From a virus, in IMG/VR virus record IMGVR_UViG_3300031753_000298, positions 1 to 60,988 of that record: a DNA stretch of 60,988 nt; one strand, 5' to 3'. The translations under genes were made by a program, and so were the position numbers. Numbering within the stretch: position 1 is the stretch's first letter; the number at the start of each line of letters is the position of its first letter. This document shows positions 24,296 to 34,499 of the stretch, piece by piece. Below the pieces are notes generated by a model that did no database searches, was not told the DNA's origin, and saw only the letters and a list, made by a program, of their open reading frames with translations.

Positions 24296-26271
24296 TGGCC
24301 AAACAGTACAGCGCCCGAGTCCCTACCTCCCTGCCCAGTCTCACCGACGTGAAGTCGATGCCAGACGCGATCCAGACTTGGAAGCCGAAGCTCAACCAGG
24401 CGATCAAGTCAGCGCTCCCTCCGCCGACTCCGTACAACTTCAAAGCGACAAGCATGCGCGGCGGGATCATGCTCTCGTGGTCTCCGATACCGGCCGTCAC
24501 GAATCCGAAACTAACCGGCCCGGATGGATACGAACTTCTGCGTTCGCCCAGTGGCACATTCACGGACGACATCCAAATCATCCCGATTCCGGGCGTGCAT
24601 CAGACGAGCTATCTCGACAACATCGGCGGATCGGCGACTACGGTATCCTATCGAATCCGGACTACGGGAGGCTCAGCCGCAGCTCCGCAATCTCAACGCG
24701 GCCCCGAGTCTGGCACCGTGCGTCATCGCTCGATCGACGCGAGTGATACGAAGACTGCACAGACCACGATCTTCGATAACTTCACGACGGACAAGACTCG
24801 CTCGAACGCTCGGTTCGGTAACTACGGCTCGGAGAAGTACAAAACTGGACTCGGCAAAGTTGGAGGAGGAGCGGCCGGTTCCGGCGCCGGGTATGCCGGC
24901 GGCACGGGCGGCGGCGGTTCAGGAGTGCCTCCAGTAATTCCCGGTCCTCCTGGACCTCCTGGTCCTCCTGCGGGAGCCGTTTCGTTTGATCAGATTCAAA
25001 GCGGCGAGAATACTACCGCAGCCATGATTCTGGGAGCCGGGGCTGTGCTGGACGTTGATCCAAACAACCCTGGCGTAATCGACGCCACAAACATTCAAGG
25101 AATCCCAGTCAATCCGGCTGCCCCGACACACAACGGAGAACTTCTCATCTACGATGCGCCATCAGGCACCTACATCCCTGGCGATCCTCTTGTGCAGGGC
25201 GTAGAAGCAGCAGGCACCCAATCCACAACCAATCCTGTGCAGATTGGAGGAGTTGATCAAGCAGGAAGGGTTCAGAAGCTCCGTGTTGACGCGGATGGAG
25301 GCTTGCCGGACGTAAAGGAAACGAACCGATTGCTCCAGCTCGCGGCTCAGGCCGATACTTCTCCTCAGCACGTAATTGTCGAGACGATTTTGACCGAGGC
25401 TCATGTAATTGTAGATTCGTTGCCTCCAGGGGGAAGCTCCACCTCTCTTACAGATGGGACGAACGGAACAGTTGCAGTCAAGCCTGGCTCGACTCCAGCC
25501 GCTGCGTCCGACATTGCGCTAGTTGTTGCGGTCTCGCCAAACAACACGATTCCAGAGAATCAAACTCAGATTGCTGGCGCTGCAATCGCCACGGCCGCTG
25601 CTGGGGTCCAAAAGGTCGGAGTTGTCGGGAGTTCAGGCGGAGTTGTTGATGCGGTCATCGGGGCTGGAACCGCCCCGGCAAACATGGTTGTGACTGGCGG
25701 AGTGAGGAATACCACTCCTCCTGCGCCAACCAACGGACAGTCTACCGCGCTTCAACTGGATAGTTCATCCGGTCTTCGAGTGACGACTGAGGGAGGCAAA
25801 CCGACTTACGCATCTCAGTTTCAGGTTACCAGTCTTGCCAATTACACTGTAGTTTTAATCGGCTCTGGAACTAAAACAGTTAAGGTTACTCGCGTCCGTC
25901 TTTCAGTCAACATCGGAGCGGCGGCACTCGCCAGCGTATTTTTAACTTTATTTACCTCTGTCTCTGGGGGGACTTCCGCCTCGCCAGCAAAAATTGCTTA
26001 TGACAGTAATGATGTAGCGGCGACGGCTGTGTTGAATACTTATACAGTAACTCCTAGCACACAAATAGGAGTAAATATCGAGGCTTGGGAAGGAGTGGCA
26101 ACGCAAACGACCACTCCATCTACAACAGGCTCTCTCGTCCGTGTGGAATGGACATTCGGGGGAAACGGCGCGAAGCTCCCTACCCTCAGAGGAACCGCAC
26201 AAGGTCTAGGTATATTTTCATCGACCGCAGGATTGACTTTAAGTGGCTCTTTTGAATGGACTGAGGAATAA
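24295..26271 (+). CDS. Tail fibre-like protein with FnIII-like and collagen-like segments
   Basis: 658 residues. Residues about 40-130 look like a fibronectin type III domain (PTPYNFKATSMRGGIMLSWS...YELLRSPSG). Then a Gly-rich hinge (GGGAAGSGAGYAGG) and a collagen-like PGPPGPPGPP run. The C-terminal half is beta-rich, rich in Val/Thr/Gly, typical of a trimeric fibre. Start overlaps the previous stop. Probably a virion fibre or its adaptor used in host contact. Confidence 0.6.
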   Translation: MAKQYSARVPTSLPSLTDVKSMPDAIQTWKPKLNQAIKSALPPPTPYNFKATSMRGGIMLSWSPIPAVTNPKLTGPDGYELLRSPSGTFTDDIQIIPIPGVHQTSYLDNIGGSATTVSYRIRTTGGSAAAPQSQRGPESGTVRHRSIDASDTKTAQTTIFDNFTTDKTRSNARFGNYGSEKYKTGLGKVGGGAAGSGAGYAGGTGGGGSGVPPVIPGPPGPPGPPAGAVSFDQIQSGENTTAAMILGAGAVLDVDPNNPGVIDATNIQGIPVNPAAPTHNGELLIYDAPSGTYIPGDPLVQGVEAAGTQSTTNPVQIGGVDQAGRVQKLRVDADGGLPDVKETNRLLQLAAQADTSPQHVIVETILTEAHVIVDSLPPGGSSTSLTDGTNGTVAVKPGSTPAAASDIALVVAVSPNNTIPENQTQIAGAAIATAAAGVQKVGVVGSSGGVVDAVIGAGTAPANMVVTGGVRNTTPPAPTNGQSTALQLDSSSGLRVTTEGGKPTYASQFQVTSLANYTVVLIGSGTKTVKVTRVRLSVNIGAAALASVFLTLFTSVSGGTSASPAKIAYDSNDVAATAVLNTYTVTPSTQIGVNIEAWEGVATQTTTPSTTGSLVRVEWTFGGNGAKLPTLRGTAQGLGIFSSTAGLTLSGSFEWTEE

Positions 26272-26298
26272 TGTAGTAAAATTGAAAAGGAGTTCTAT

Positions 26299-27066
26299 AT
26301 GCCTGGAACAGATGTGAACCAACTCGTTAGGGTCGCGCGAACGCTTCCCGCAGCGACGCCGGATGGAACGGCTCCAGTCGGCAACCCTCGCGCCGGAAAA
26401 TACCTTGAGCAGTATGTGATGTCCATGATCGGCACGAAACATGTGTTGGCTGACGAAGGCTCATATTTTACCGCCTCTATGACTCCTGGCCAGACGGCAC
26501 TCGCTTACGGTATTCAGGCTTCTTTCTCGGACATCGCAGGATTCATTGCGATTCAAAACGGCGATGTTGCGAACGGAAAAAGAATCTATCTCGATTACGT
26601 CAAGTTCTCACTTTCTGTGGCCCCCGCCTCTTCAACATCTGCTTTGCTTGCCGTGAAAATTGACACGGCTAATCGGACGCCATCGGCCAACTTTTCGTTG
26701 CAGACACCGAACAACGTGAACATGGATTCAGCGGTCGCCTCGATCGCCAAAGTTTGGTTTCCTACAGGCGGAACGTTAACTCTTCCTACTGTCGGAGGCT
26801 CCGCTCGTGTCGTTACTGGAAACCTAAATCTTCGTGCAGTCCTTCCGACTGTTGCTGACGAATACGTTATCCAGTTTGGCGGAACAGATTTGAGTCAAAT
26901 GGAGAACGCGGCCGTTGCGACCGCTACGATTGTTAAGAAACAAGTCAATGCCCCTCCGGTCATTATAGGTGGCACGGATTTTGGTTTACTTCATCTCTGG
27001 TTCCCGTCGAACGCCACAACCGCCGCATCGTTTAGCAATATCGAAGTTGGTTGGTGGGAACGCTAA
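26299..27066 (+). CDS. Putative virion structural protein, 255 aa
   Basis: An AAGGAG site precedes the ATG, with a -10-like TAAAAT just upstream. Beta-rich and low in charge, with YVKFSLSVAPASSTSALLAV and a C-terminal FGLLHLWFPSNATT...VGWWER. Placed between fibre and internal proteins. Not recognised. Confidence 0.6.
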   Translation: MPGTDVNQLVRVARTLPAATPDGTAPVGNPRAGKYLEQYVMSMIGTKHVLADEGSYFTASMTPGQTALAYGIQASFSDIAGFIAIQNGDVANGKRIYLDYVKFSLSVAPASSTSALLAVKIDTANRTPSANFSLQTPNNVNMDSAVASIAKVWFPTGGTLTLPTVGGSARVVTGNLNLRAVLPTVADEYVIQFGGTDLSQMENAAVATATIVKKQVNAPPVIIGGTDFGLLHLWFPSNATTAASFSNIEVGWWER

Positions 27067-27112
27067 CCCCTTCCGCAATAAGTGATAGAATTAAATGCGG
27101 TAGGAGTGTGTT

Positions 27113-27700
27113 ATGGGGTTCTTTTCAAGCGGCGGACGCCAAGCTGTAGGCCAAGGAGTCGGTCTCGCGGGAGTGGCCGGACAAGCCGCTTCGAAACAAA
27201 TCGGTATTGATCAAGGGCTACAACAGGGATACCGTAAAACTGGCGACACGACCGCAAACTCTCTTTTCACTCTACCTGCAAACGGCGGCCTAAATCCCTA
27301 TCTCTCTCAGCAGTTCGCGCGCGAGAAAGAACAGATTGGCAAGACGTATGGAGATCAAGTTGCTGCTGCCCAGCGCGGTCTCACTCAGCGCGGGATGAGC
27401 GTCGCCCCGACCGGCTTGACCGCTTCGATTCAAAACACCGCAATCCGGAACGCCGGAGACACCGAGACCGGAGCGTACAACGATCAGCTCAAGAATCAAC
27501 TTGGGCTAGGTTTACAGGGCGTGAATTACGCGCAACAGCAGCAGCAACTCTACGATCCGTTGAAGGCTGTCGCCGCGACCGATCAAAGCGCCCAAACACT
27601 CGGTCAGCTTGGCGCACTGAAACAACAGATGGGTTCAGGATTTGGCGACGTATTGAAAGCCGCTGGAACCATTCTCCCGGCGTTCAGCGGCGGCGTATAA
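27113..27700 (+). CDS. Putative internal virion / DNA ejection protein, 195 aa
   Basis: Gln/Gly/Ala-rich and largely helical (SQQFAREKEQIGKTYGDQVA, NYAQQQQQLYDP), starting with a Gly-rich FFSSGGRQAVGQG segment. This composition and location directly before two larger disordered proteins resembles the ejection-protein block of podoviruses. Confidence 0.5.
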   Translation: MGFFSSGGRQAVGQGVGLAGVAGQAASKQIGIDQGLQQGYRKTGDTTANSLFTLPANGGLNPYLSQQFAREKEQIGKTYGDQVAAAQRGLTQRGMSVAPTGLTASIQNTAIRNAGDTETGAYNDQLKNQLGLGLQGVNYAQQQQQLYDPLKAVAATDQSAQTLGQLGALKQQMGSGFGDVLKAAGTILPAFSGGV

Positions 27701-27712
27701 GGACTCTCGTTT

Positions 27713-29458
27713 ATGGCTGTGAATCCATTTCTAGCTCGGCTCAACGCGATGCTGGGCCGGCAGAATAAAGGCCAGCCGGTTCCAGACGCAACAGGAAGCT
27801 CCACTCCCGACGCCTCCGCAGGCGCCGCGACAGACGGAGGAAGCTCCGGTTCGCAGGGCGTGAGCGGCCCTCCGCAGCCTCTCAAGATAGCCTCCGGCAG
27901 ATCCGCTCCCGACACCTCCGGCACTGACCAGCCTCCCGCGGCGATCGCTCCTTGGATCGGGCCTCCCGCAGTTGGACAGAAGTCTGCATCCGAGGCTTCG
28001 AAGGATACTCCGGCCGAGGGCGACGTTGCTCCTTCTGCACAGGAGATAGGGACGAGTTTCGATGACGCGGCTGGATCTGACAAAGGTCCGAATGTCGGAT
28101 CTGGCGCGAACGAACCTCTGCTCGCCTCGCAACTCCCCAAGAACCCTTTGATGCGCGCCCTCGCCAAAGTCACTGGGATGGCAAAGGAGTCGCCGGCGCC
28201 CGGCCAAGTCTACACAGGTCCGCAAGGGAAAGCCGCAGAAGGCACGTATGCTGGTCCGAATCAAAACTCAAAACTTGGTACCCTCGCCAAATTCGCTGGA
28301 GGTATCGTTCAGCGAGGAGCCGAGAACTACGGTTCGAATTTTGATCGTGAGATGTTACTCGAACGCGAGAAGATCGCATCTCAGCGTGCTCTCGCTCGCG
28401 CTCAGCTCGCAAGCCTAGATGCCTGGCGCCAAGGGCAGCTCCCGATCAAGCAACAGACTGCTGATGCTGCGACTCAACGCGCGGAGACGGGCGAGGCCGT
28501 TGGCGAAGCTCGGATTCCTCTTCTGTCTGCACAGACAGGATTAGCAGGCGCAAAGACTGGACTCGCTCAATCACAAGATGAGAAGACTCAGCTCGAAGTC
28601 GAGCAGATACGGCAAGGACTGTTTCCTGTGGATCCGATTACAGCGCAGCTTGTGAATCGTCCGGAGTTGGCTGGCAAAGCAGTCTCTCCGTTCATGTGGA
28701 AACAGATGCAAGGCGTGCTCACCGCGCGCGGCCTAAAGGCTATGGATCTTGGGCAAGACGGATATTGGATGGTTGACCGTGCAGGGAATAAAGTTCATCA
28801 GATCTCCGCAGTCGGCCCGAGCGTCGCTCGCGCGCAAGCCTACGGAGCTAATCGTCCTGTGCAGGCGTTAACGTCTGAAGGCAACCTTCAATGGATGCCT
28901 GCAGGCCAAGCCTACGCTCAAGGAGCGTCGCCGGCCGGCGAAGGCACGAAGACAATGCAGAAGGAAGCTCAGTTCCGAGACATTCAAACCGGCTCGGCAC
29001 GTGTTCGCTTGGCAATCAATAATTTGGATACGCCTCTATCGGCTGGAGCGATTTCTTCACTCACGATGGCTATGCGCGAGACTGATCCGAATGTGTTCCA
29101 TCAACTCATGGATAACTTCTTCGGAACTCAACAACTCACGCCTGCACAGAAGGATTTTGCTGTCGCAGTCGCTCAGATTAACGAGCGTGCTCTATCGCTT
29201 CGGAACATCGCCGGCATGGGATCCGGATCTGACTCGATGCGTGCCGCAATTCGCGCAACTCTACCTAACGCCAAGAGCGGCGACAAAGACCTCATGCTGA
29301 AGCAACTCAACGCGTTCGATCAGATGGTGGATGCGTTGCACACAGGTGTACCGGGCACCGCAGTAAATCCTCGCAAACCAGCCGCGTCCACGACTGGCGG
29401 CGCGACTCACATCTGGACTCCGCAAGGACTTAAACCCGCTACCTTCGGAGGACGCTGA
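27713..29458 (+). CDS. Large internal virion / ejection protein, 581 aa
   Basis: Disordered N-terminal 150 residues rich in Pro, Ser, Gly, Ala, then helical segments with Gln-rich heptads (REKIASQRALARAQLASLDAW..., LSAQTGLAGAKTGLAQSQDEK) and a C-terminal helical domain (LTMAMRETDPNVFHQL). Contains five CTGTGCAG-type copies, all read as SAQ or PVQ. Likely ejected into the host with DNA; assignment by context. Confidence 0.5.
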   Translation: MAVNPFLARLNAMLGRQNKGQPVPDATGSSTPDASAGAATDGGSSGSQGVSGPPQPLKIASGRSAPDTSGTDQPPAAIAPWIGPPAVGQKSASEASKDTPAEGDVAPSAQEIGTSFDDAAGSDKGPNVGSGANEPLLASQLPKNPLMRALAKVTGMAKESPAPGQVYTGPQGKAAEGTYAGPNQNSKLGTLAKFAGGIVQRGAENYGSNFDREMLLEREKIASQRALARAQLASLDAWRQGQLPIKQQTADAATQRAETGEAVGEARIPLLSAQTGLAGAKTGLAQSQDEKTQLEVEQIRQGLFPVDPITAQLVNRPELAGKAVSPFMWKQMQGVLTARGLKAMDLGQDGYWMVDRAGNKVHQISAVGPSVARAQAYGANRPVQALTSEGNLQWMPAGQAYAQGASPAGEGTKTMQKEAQFRDIQTGSARVRLAINNLDTPLSAGAISSLTMAMRETDPNVFHQLMDNFFGTQQLTPAQKDFAVAVAQINERALSLRNIAGMGSGSDSMRAAIRATLPNAKSGDKDLMLKQLNAFDQMVDALHTGVPGTAVNPRKPAASTTGGATHIWTPQGLKPATFGGR

Positions 29459-31440
29459 TGCCGGGCAAATGGAACGTGCAAGCTCCCGATGGCAAAGTCA
29501 TCCAGTTTCCCGACGAGTTCACTTCTGACGATGTGAACCGGGAAATGGGGAAGATATACGCTCCGTCTACTTCTCCCGAATCAGTCGGCGCACCGGGGGT
29601 TTCAGCGCCTTTTCCTCCTCTTCGTAAAGGTTCAAGTAGTCAACTTGAAGGAGGCCAATCTCCAATCATTTCGAGTGCTCCCGAAGAGAGCGGGTTGATG
29701 ACTGGCCCTCTATCCAAAGAGAAATCGACATTAACCGGCCGACTAACTGGGACTGATCCGTTGATGCAGCAATTCTATGCGAGGACAGCAGCGTCTGCCG
29801 CCGATATTCCATCTGCGATCTCTGGTGCATTAGAGTCCGTAACGGCTCCTCCGACTTCTGAAGAAAAAACTGAGTTTCCTAGCTTGAACTTGAATAGTCC
29901 GGTAAACCGCGTTCCTTTAGCTGCACAGAGGATGGTTGGTCAGCCAATCCAGCATGCAGTTGATTGGTACGAACAGGCCGCTCGCGGAAAAGTTCCGAAG
30001 CCTATCGAGCAAGCCCAATCCGTCGCGCCCGAAGCTCTAGGCCAAGGAATTCAAGCGGTTGGGACTGGAGCATTAACTGATGCTGTGATGAAAAAAGTTG
30101 TTCCGAGTGGGGTGTCAGGCGATGTACCTTCCGCAACTGACAAACTAAAAATGCGCCAGGCACTGCGCCCGCAAGACAAAGATTTACGGTTTGATCAGAG
30201 CGTTGGAGATGCTTGGTCCCGGATGAAAGACCAGATATCCCAGAACGGAATGCCCGCGACTCTTGGGGATTTCTATGATCTGCTCAAGAACGCAAAGAAA
30301 CAAGTGTGGTCTGAGATCACTTCGAAACTTCAGACTGCGCAGAACACAAAACCTCCTATCAAGGGATTACTCCCTTCTCCTACAGCCGAGATTGATACAG
30401 GTGTTCAGTCTGTGCAGGGCGAAGCTCCAGGCGGAGTTCTACGAGCGGAATCTCAGCCTGCCAATCGTTATGGTCATCCTCCTTTTCCGTCTGATCAAGG
30501 AACTTTTCCTTTGCGCTCGGAACAGCCTCCTCAATTTCTTTCTGGCGGAGCACATCCTGAGATGTCCGGCCAACTCACGAATCCAGCGACTTTACTCACG
30601 CGAGACACGTCCGCTATTTCGGCAACGCGGGATCGCTTGGCTTCTGTTGTTAACGACGAGAGTAAGTTTTCAAAATTGACTCCTGGAGAACAGAGTGCCT
30701 ATGAATCCCAACTCAGCCGCCTGAACAAACTCCTGGAACCGGGGCCGTCCGGAGTCGTGCATGGTCCCTCGATTGATGGAAACCAAATAGCGAACGCTAT
30801 CGAGAAAAGCATTCGTCCACGCGGCAAACTCTTTGCCGATTCTTCTGTGCAGGAATTAAAGGCACGAGCAGACGCGTATCGTGGTCGCACGCTTCCTTTA
30901 GATTACGCAGAGGAACTCCTGCAGGATGCGAACCGAGAAGCGTCTTCGTGGTATCAAGGTGCAAGCCGGGATCCTCACGGACCTCAATATCAAGTATCAG
31001 CGGCCGCAGAAGCTGACTCTCTTCGAAACCAGCTTTACACGAAGATCGACGAGCTAACAAAGTCTGACCCAGGCACTGCGCGACAACTCAAGAAGGAATA
31101 CGGTGCCCTGAACTCATTGCAGAAAGCAACAGGCAAACGGATTCCGGTTGTTTCACGCCAGGCTCCGATGAATCTATCCCAACAGATCATGTCAGGCGCT
31201 CTCCCTGTCGCTGCATTAGAACTTGCTATGCACGGCGGTTTAAGTAGTCCGGAAGCAATCGGCACAGCGGCACTAGGTTACGGAGGTACGAAGCTCGCAA
31301 AGTACATTAACGCGCCCGAGACCTTGCTGAAATCTGCCTTGCGCGAACCGACTAATGTTCCGGCCCCGATATCTCAGGCTCTGCGTAAAGGAGCCGCAGT
31401 AGGTGCCGGCTCGACGGCTCTGAAAGGAAAACGTCAATAA
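29458..31440 (+). CDS. Large internal virion / ejection protein, 660 aa
   Basis: TGATG overlap with the previous stop. The N-terminal WNVQAPDGKVIQFPDEFTSD is a short domain often found at the start of phage internal or ejection proteins. The rest is mostly polar and helical with a C-terminal hydrophobic Ala/Gly-rich part (GALPVAALELAMHGGLSSPE), which could insert into membrane. Function inferred from context. Confidence 0.55.
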   Translation: MPGKWNVQAPDGKVIQFPDEFTSDDVNREMGKIYAPSTSPESVGAPGVSAPFPPLRKGSSSQLEGGQSPIISSAPEESGLMTGPLSKEKSTLTGRLTGTDPLMQQFYARTAASAADIPSAISGALESVTAPPTSEEKTEFPSLNLNSPVNRVPLAAQRMVGQPIQHAVDWYEQAARGKVPKPIEQAQSVAPEALGQGIQAVGTGALTDAVMKKVVPSGVSGDVPSATDKLKMRQALRPQDKDLRFDQSVGDAWSRMKDQISQNGMPATLGDFYDLLKNAKKQVWSEITSKLQTAQNTKPPIKGLLPSPTAEIDTGVQSVQGEAPGGVLRAESQPANRYGHPPFPSDQGTFPLRSEQPPQFLSGGAHPEMSGQLTNPATLLTRDTSAISATRDRLASVVNDESKFSKLTPGEQSAYESQLSRLNKLLEPGPSGVVHGPSIDGNQIANAIEKSIRPRGKLFADSSVQELKARADAYRGRTLPLDYAEELLQDANREASSWYQGASRDPHGPQYQVSAAAEADSLRNQLYTKIDELTKSDPGTARQLKKEYGALNSLQKATGKRIPVVSRQAPMNLSQQIMSGALPVAALELAMHGGLSSPEAIGTAALGYGGTKLAKYINAPETLLKSALREPTNVPAPISQALRKGAAVGAGSTALKGKRQ

Positions 31441-31568
31441 TGTCTCAGACAAAATCAAAATGCAATCATGAATTCGTCATCACAAACCCGATACTCAAAC
31501 CACTACTTGAATGGTGCCCGAAATGTGGATGTATGAAAATCCCATTCACGAAAGGCGGTAACAATTAA
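31440..31568 (+). CDS. Small zinc-ribbon-like protein, 42 aa
   Basis: One-base overlap with the upstream gene. Contains C-N-H and C-P-K-C-G-C, a possible single zinc site. It sits between two large internal proteins. Not recognised. Confidence 0.55.
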   Translation: MSQTKSKCNHEFVITNPILKPLLEWCPKCGCMKIPFTKGGNN

Positions 31569-31569
31569 A

Positions 31570-33348
31570 ATGGCTCCTCCGGCACCCATCTCGAACGCTC
31601 TTAATCCTCCTCCTGTGCAGAAGCCGCCGGATCCGGTCCTCGCCGCGAGCGGTCACGAAGACTTGCTCGGCGATCCTGGCACCGGGTTCATGGCACGAAC
31701 GGGCGAGCGGATCAAGGATAACGTTCTTGCTTTGCCTCGTCTGGCTAAGCAAGCTCTCGAACCGTCTTCTGCACAGACATCGAACAAGCTGAACACGACT
31801 CAATCGGCTGTGGAGAGTATGCGGAGTCCTCTTGGACAGTACAAGGATCCCGCGAACATAGCAGGCGACATGATCAGTATGGGCCTGCCTCTCGAAATGG
31901 GCGGGATGCCTGAGCGCCAGCCTCTTGTTGGCGAGCACCCTGCATTTCATCAGCAGCTCATGTCCTCCACCGAACAACATGGCGCAGCCACAATGAACCC
32001 CCGGACCGGGATGCCCGTGACTGGCAACAAGTTCGCGGTCTCGATCGCTCCTGAACACTCGGTGTATTCAGAAACCCCTTTCTCTCATGAGCAAGTGTCG
32101 AGCTTTGTGCAGCAGCATCAAGATGTGCTTCAACGGAACCCGAACCTACACGTCAGCACAATGAAGGATCCGCATGGAGTCTACTCACTCGAACTCTCCG
32201 CCACGACTTCGAACAAACCCGCTGCTGTGCAGATGGGTCAGGAACTCAACCAGCAAGGCGTGTATCACGTTGGCCGAGGCGAACATGTTCCGACCGGAGG
32301 CACAGGCGAGGCGGCTCCTCATCAACTCTCCGTGGATGAACGCGCCCAGATGCTTCATGCGGCCTCTCCTCAAACGTGGGAGGCTCAGCCTTTCTCTGGA
32401 ACTCACTATTCGGATCAAAAGTTGGATTACATCGACGGGAATCGCCGCGGCATTAAGCCGAACGGGAAGAATGGGCAGCCTACTCCTCCAACCGGACAGG
32501 AAGCTGCACGCCTGAATCTTCAGTCTCAAACAGGAGTCGGTCAAGACGCTCCTCCTGGCTATTACGTGTACAAAAACGGCTCGCGGCCGGAACCCGGTGT
32601 TGGAACGCGTCCGTTCTCTCACTCCGTTCGTGACAACTTCGCGATCGCCAAGATTGGCGATCCGCAATGGGAGCAAGCGGCCCAGCAAGCTCATGATGAA
32701 GTCCTACAGCAGACCGGGAATCCCCAGGCTGCACAGTATGCGAAAGCGAACGCAAAGGAACACGCGATTCGCGATGCCGGGTATGACGGCTACACTTCGT
32801 CTGGGAATCACGGTGTTCATTTCTTGTTTGATGGACACGAAACCAGCCTGGTCGGGTCGCCACCTAAACCGTTCGAGCTACCGGCAAGCCGTCAGCCTGC
32901 ACAGGTGACGAATAATGCGTCAGGGCAGACGATGGCTTCACAGGAAGCGCTGAATCGTCAAGCCAGTGAGAAAGCTCTCGGCGAGCGCCGGGTCGCGGTC
33001 GATACCCGGAGCGGCACCGAGCGTCCGCTGATCGGACCCGAAGCTGTGGATTATCGAGCGCAGCCTCATGAGTCAGTGGAATTCCGAGGAGGCCAGCGAG
33101 AGGGCGAAGTGATCAACGCCGGCAACAAAGCTCGTCCTTACAAAAAGGCGGTATCGAGCGGGGCGGAGAAGGCGCCAAACACAGCCTTCTTCAAGCGTGC
33201 ACTAGCCGAACGTCCGAATGAACCGCTGAAGAATCAGATAGAATATTCACAGCAACTTAGGCAGAAAGCCGAGAAAGCTCCAGGCGGGGATCCAGCCGAA
33301 ATCAATCGGATCGCGAGCGAGTATTTGAAGAGTTTGGGTGCTAAATAA
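31570..33348 (+). CDS. Internal virion protein with ADP-ribosyltransferase-like region
   Basis: 592 residues. A Pro/Gln-rich N-terminal region precedes a domain beginning FSGTHYSDQKLDYIDGNRRG and ending AKANAKEHAIRDAGYDGYTS...GVHFLFDGHETSLV. The string GTHYS, a middle YYVYKNGSRPEPG, then the helix leading into AGYDGY and a terminal F-D-x-x-x-x-S-LVG resembles the ART-like domains found in phage polyvalent proteins. A polar C-terminal domain follows. If active, it could modify host proteins after ejection. The catalytic Glu was not identified with confidence. Confidence 0.45.
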   Translation: MAPPAPISNALNPPPVQKPPDPVLAASGHEDLLGDPGTGFMARTGERIKDNVLALPRLAKQALEPSSAQTSNKLNTTQSAVESMRSPLGQYKDPANIAGDMISMGLPLEMGGMPERQPLVGEHPAFHQQLMSSTEQHGAATMNPRTGMPVTGNKFAVSIAPEHSVYSETPFSHEQVSSFVQQHQDVLQRNPNLHVSTMKDPHGVYSLELSATTSNKPAAVQMGQELNQQGVYHVGRGEHVPTGGTGEAAPHQLSVDERAQMLHAASPQTWEAQPFSGTHYSDQKLDYIDGNRRGIKPNGKNGQPTPPTGQEAARLNLQSQTGVGQDAPPGYYVYKNGSRPEPGVGTRPFSHSVRDNFAIAKIGDPQWEQAAQQAHDEVLQQTGNPQAAQYAKANAKEHAIRDAGYDGYTSSGNHGVHFLFDGHETSLVGSPPKPFELPASRQPAQVTNNASGQTMASQEALNRQASEKALGERRVAVDTRSGTERPLIGPEAVDYRAQPHESVEFRGGQREGEVINAGNKARPYKKAVSSGAEKAPNTAFFKRALAERPNEPLKNQIEYSQQLRQKAEKAPGGDPAEINRIASEYLKSLGAK

Positions 33349-34499
33349 TGGCAACACCGTGCGTTGTTACGGCAAATTTTGAAGATTCGACAGGAGCTGC
33401 ACTACAGGGAAATAGTTTCCTGCGGTTCCGCTTGAGAAATTTTGCGGGCAACGTTCCTCTCGTAACAGGAACCGCGATCGTTGTCGAGACTCAGTTGGAT
33501 GTGTTTCCAAATGGATCAGGTCTGATCAGCACTAATCTTTGGGGCAACGATTCGATCTCTCCAACTGGAACTTTCTGGACGTGCGAATTCTGGAATAACG
33601 GAAGAATCACCAGCCAACAGAATTACCTCATCACTGGCGCATCCTTCAATCTCAACTCGGCTCCACCGATCAATCCTCCTCCGGCTGCATCCGGGCCGTG
33701 CGGAGGCTTACCGAGCGGAGGCTTAACAGGCCAAGTTCTCACGAAGAATAGCAATACATCATGCGATGCGAGTTGGCAGGCTGTTTCTGCTCCTTTTGGC
33801 GGGCCGCGGCCCTCTTTAGGCAACTGGCACGGCATTACGATGTCGCCGCACACGACAGTCATCACAAACAACAATGCGTACGGCACAAACCCCACGACGG
33901 GCGGAGGAACCGTAACAGCGATCCGGCCCACGGCGACAGAACCTGCGTATCTCATATTTCCGACCGCGGCCAATGTAGGCGGCGGAGACATCGCGTACCT
34001 GCAGGACAACGGCGGCATGAACGATGGCGTCAACAAAGGATCCATCACACTAGGGATTCTCGCAATCACAGAGTATCGTGTGATTGTCCCCATTCTTGCG
34101 AACGCTCGTGCGTATGTTGGTTTCGGTGATCAGCATAACAGCGAGAACGCTATGCGGACAGACTCGATTGGTTCCACTGGAGGACTAAACTTCTGCGGGT
34201 TCCGATACTCTACATCAGCAGGAGACACGACTTGGAAATGTGTCACGGCCAACGCAGTGTCGCAGACTATTGTGGATTCCGGAGTCACGGTATCGGCCAC
34301 GGTTGGCGCTGTGCTCGCAATCAAGTTTAATGGCACGAACGTCCTATTTTTCATCAACGGCGTTCAGGTTGCCAGCATCGCGACGACGGTTCCGACGACC
34401 AGCACGAAGATGGGGAACATTTGCTTCTGCGATAATATCAACCAAGCAAACTCGATCCAGATTGCTGTCGCATATTCTTATTGGTGTACAACGGTATGA
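33348..34499 (+). CDS. Tail fibre / receptor-binding protein candidate
   Basis: 383 residues, one-base overlap upstream. An N-terminal beta domain (CVVTANFEDSTGAALQGNSFLRFRLRNF, VFPNGSGLI) resembles fibre attachment domains; a Pro/Gly linker (PPINPPPAASGPCGGLPSGG) leads to a C-terminal jelly-roll-like region (VGFGDQHNSENAM...GAVLAIKFNGTNVLFFINGVQVA). Several Cys could form disulfides. Host binding is the likely role. Confidence 0.6.
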   Translation: MATPCVVTANFEDSTGAALQGNSFLRFRLRNFAGNVPLVTGTAIVVETQLDVFPNGSGLISTNLWGNDSISPTGTFWTCEFWNNGRITSQQNYLITGASFNLNSAPPINPPPAASGPCGGLPSGGLTGQVLTKNSNTSCDASWQAVSAPFGGPRPSLGNWHGITMSPHTTVITNNNAYGTNPTTGGGTVTAIRPTATEPAYLIFPTAANVGGGDIAYLQDNGGMNDGVNKGSITLGILAITEYRVIVPILANARAYVGFGDQHNSENAMRTDSIGSTGGLNFCGFRYSTSAGDTTWKCVTANAVSQTIVDSGVTVSATVGAVLAIKFNGTNVLFFINGVQVASIATTVPTTSTKMGNICFCDNINQANSIQIAVAYSYWCTTV

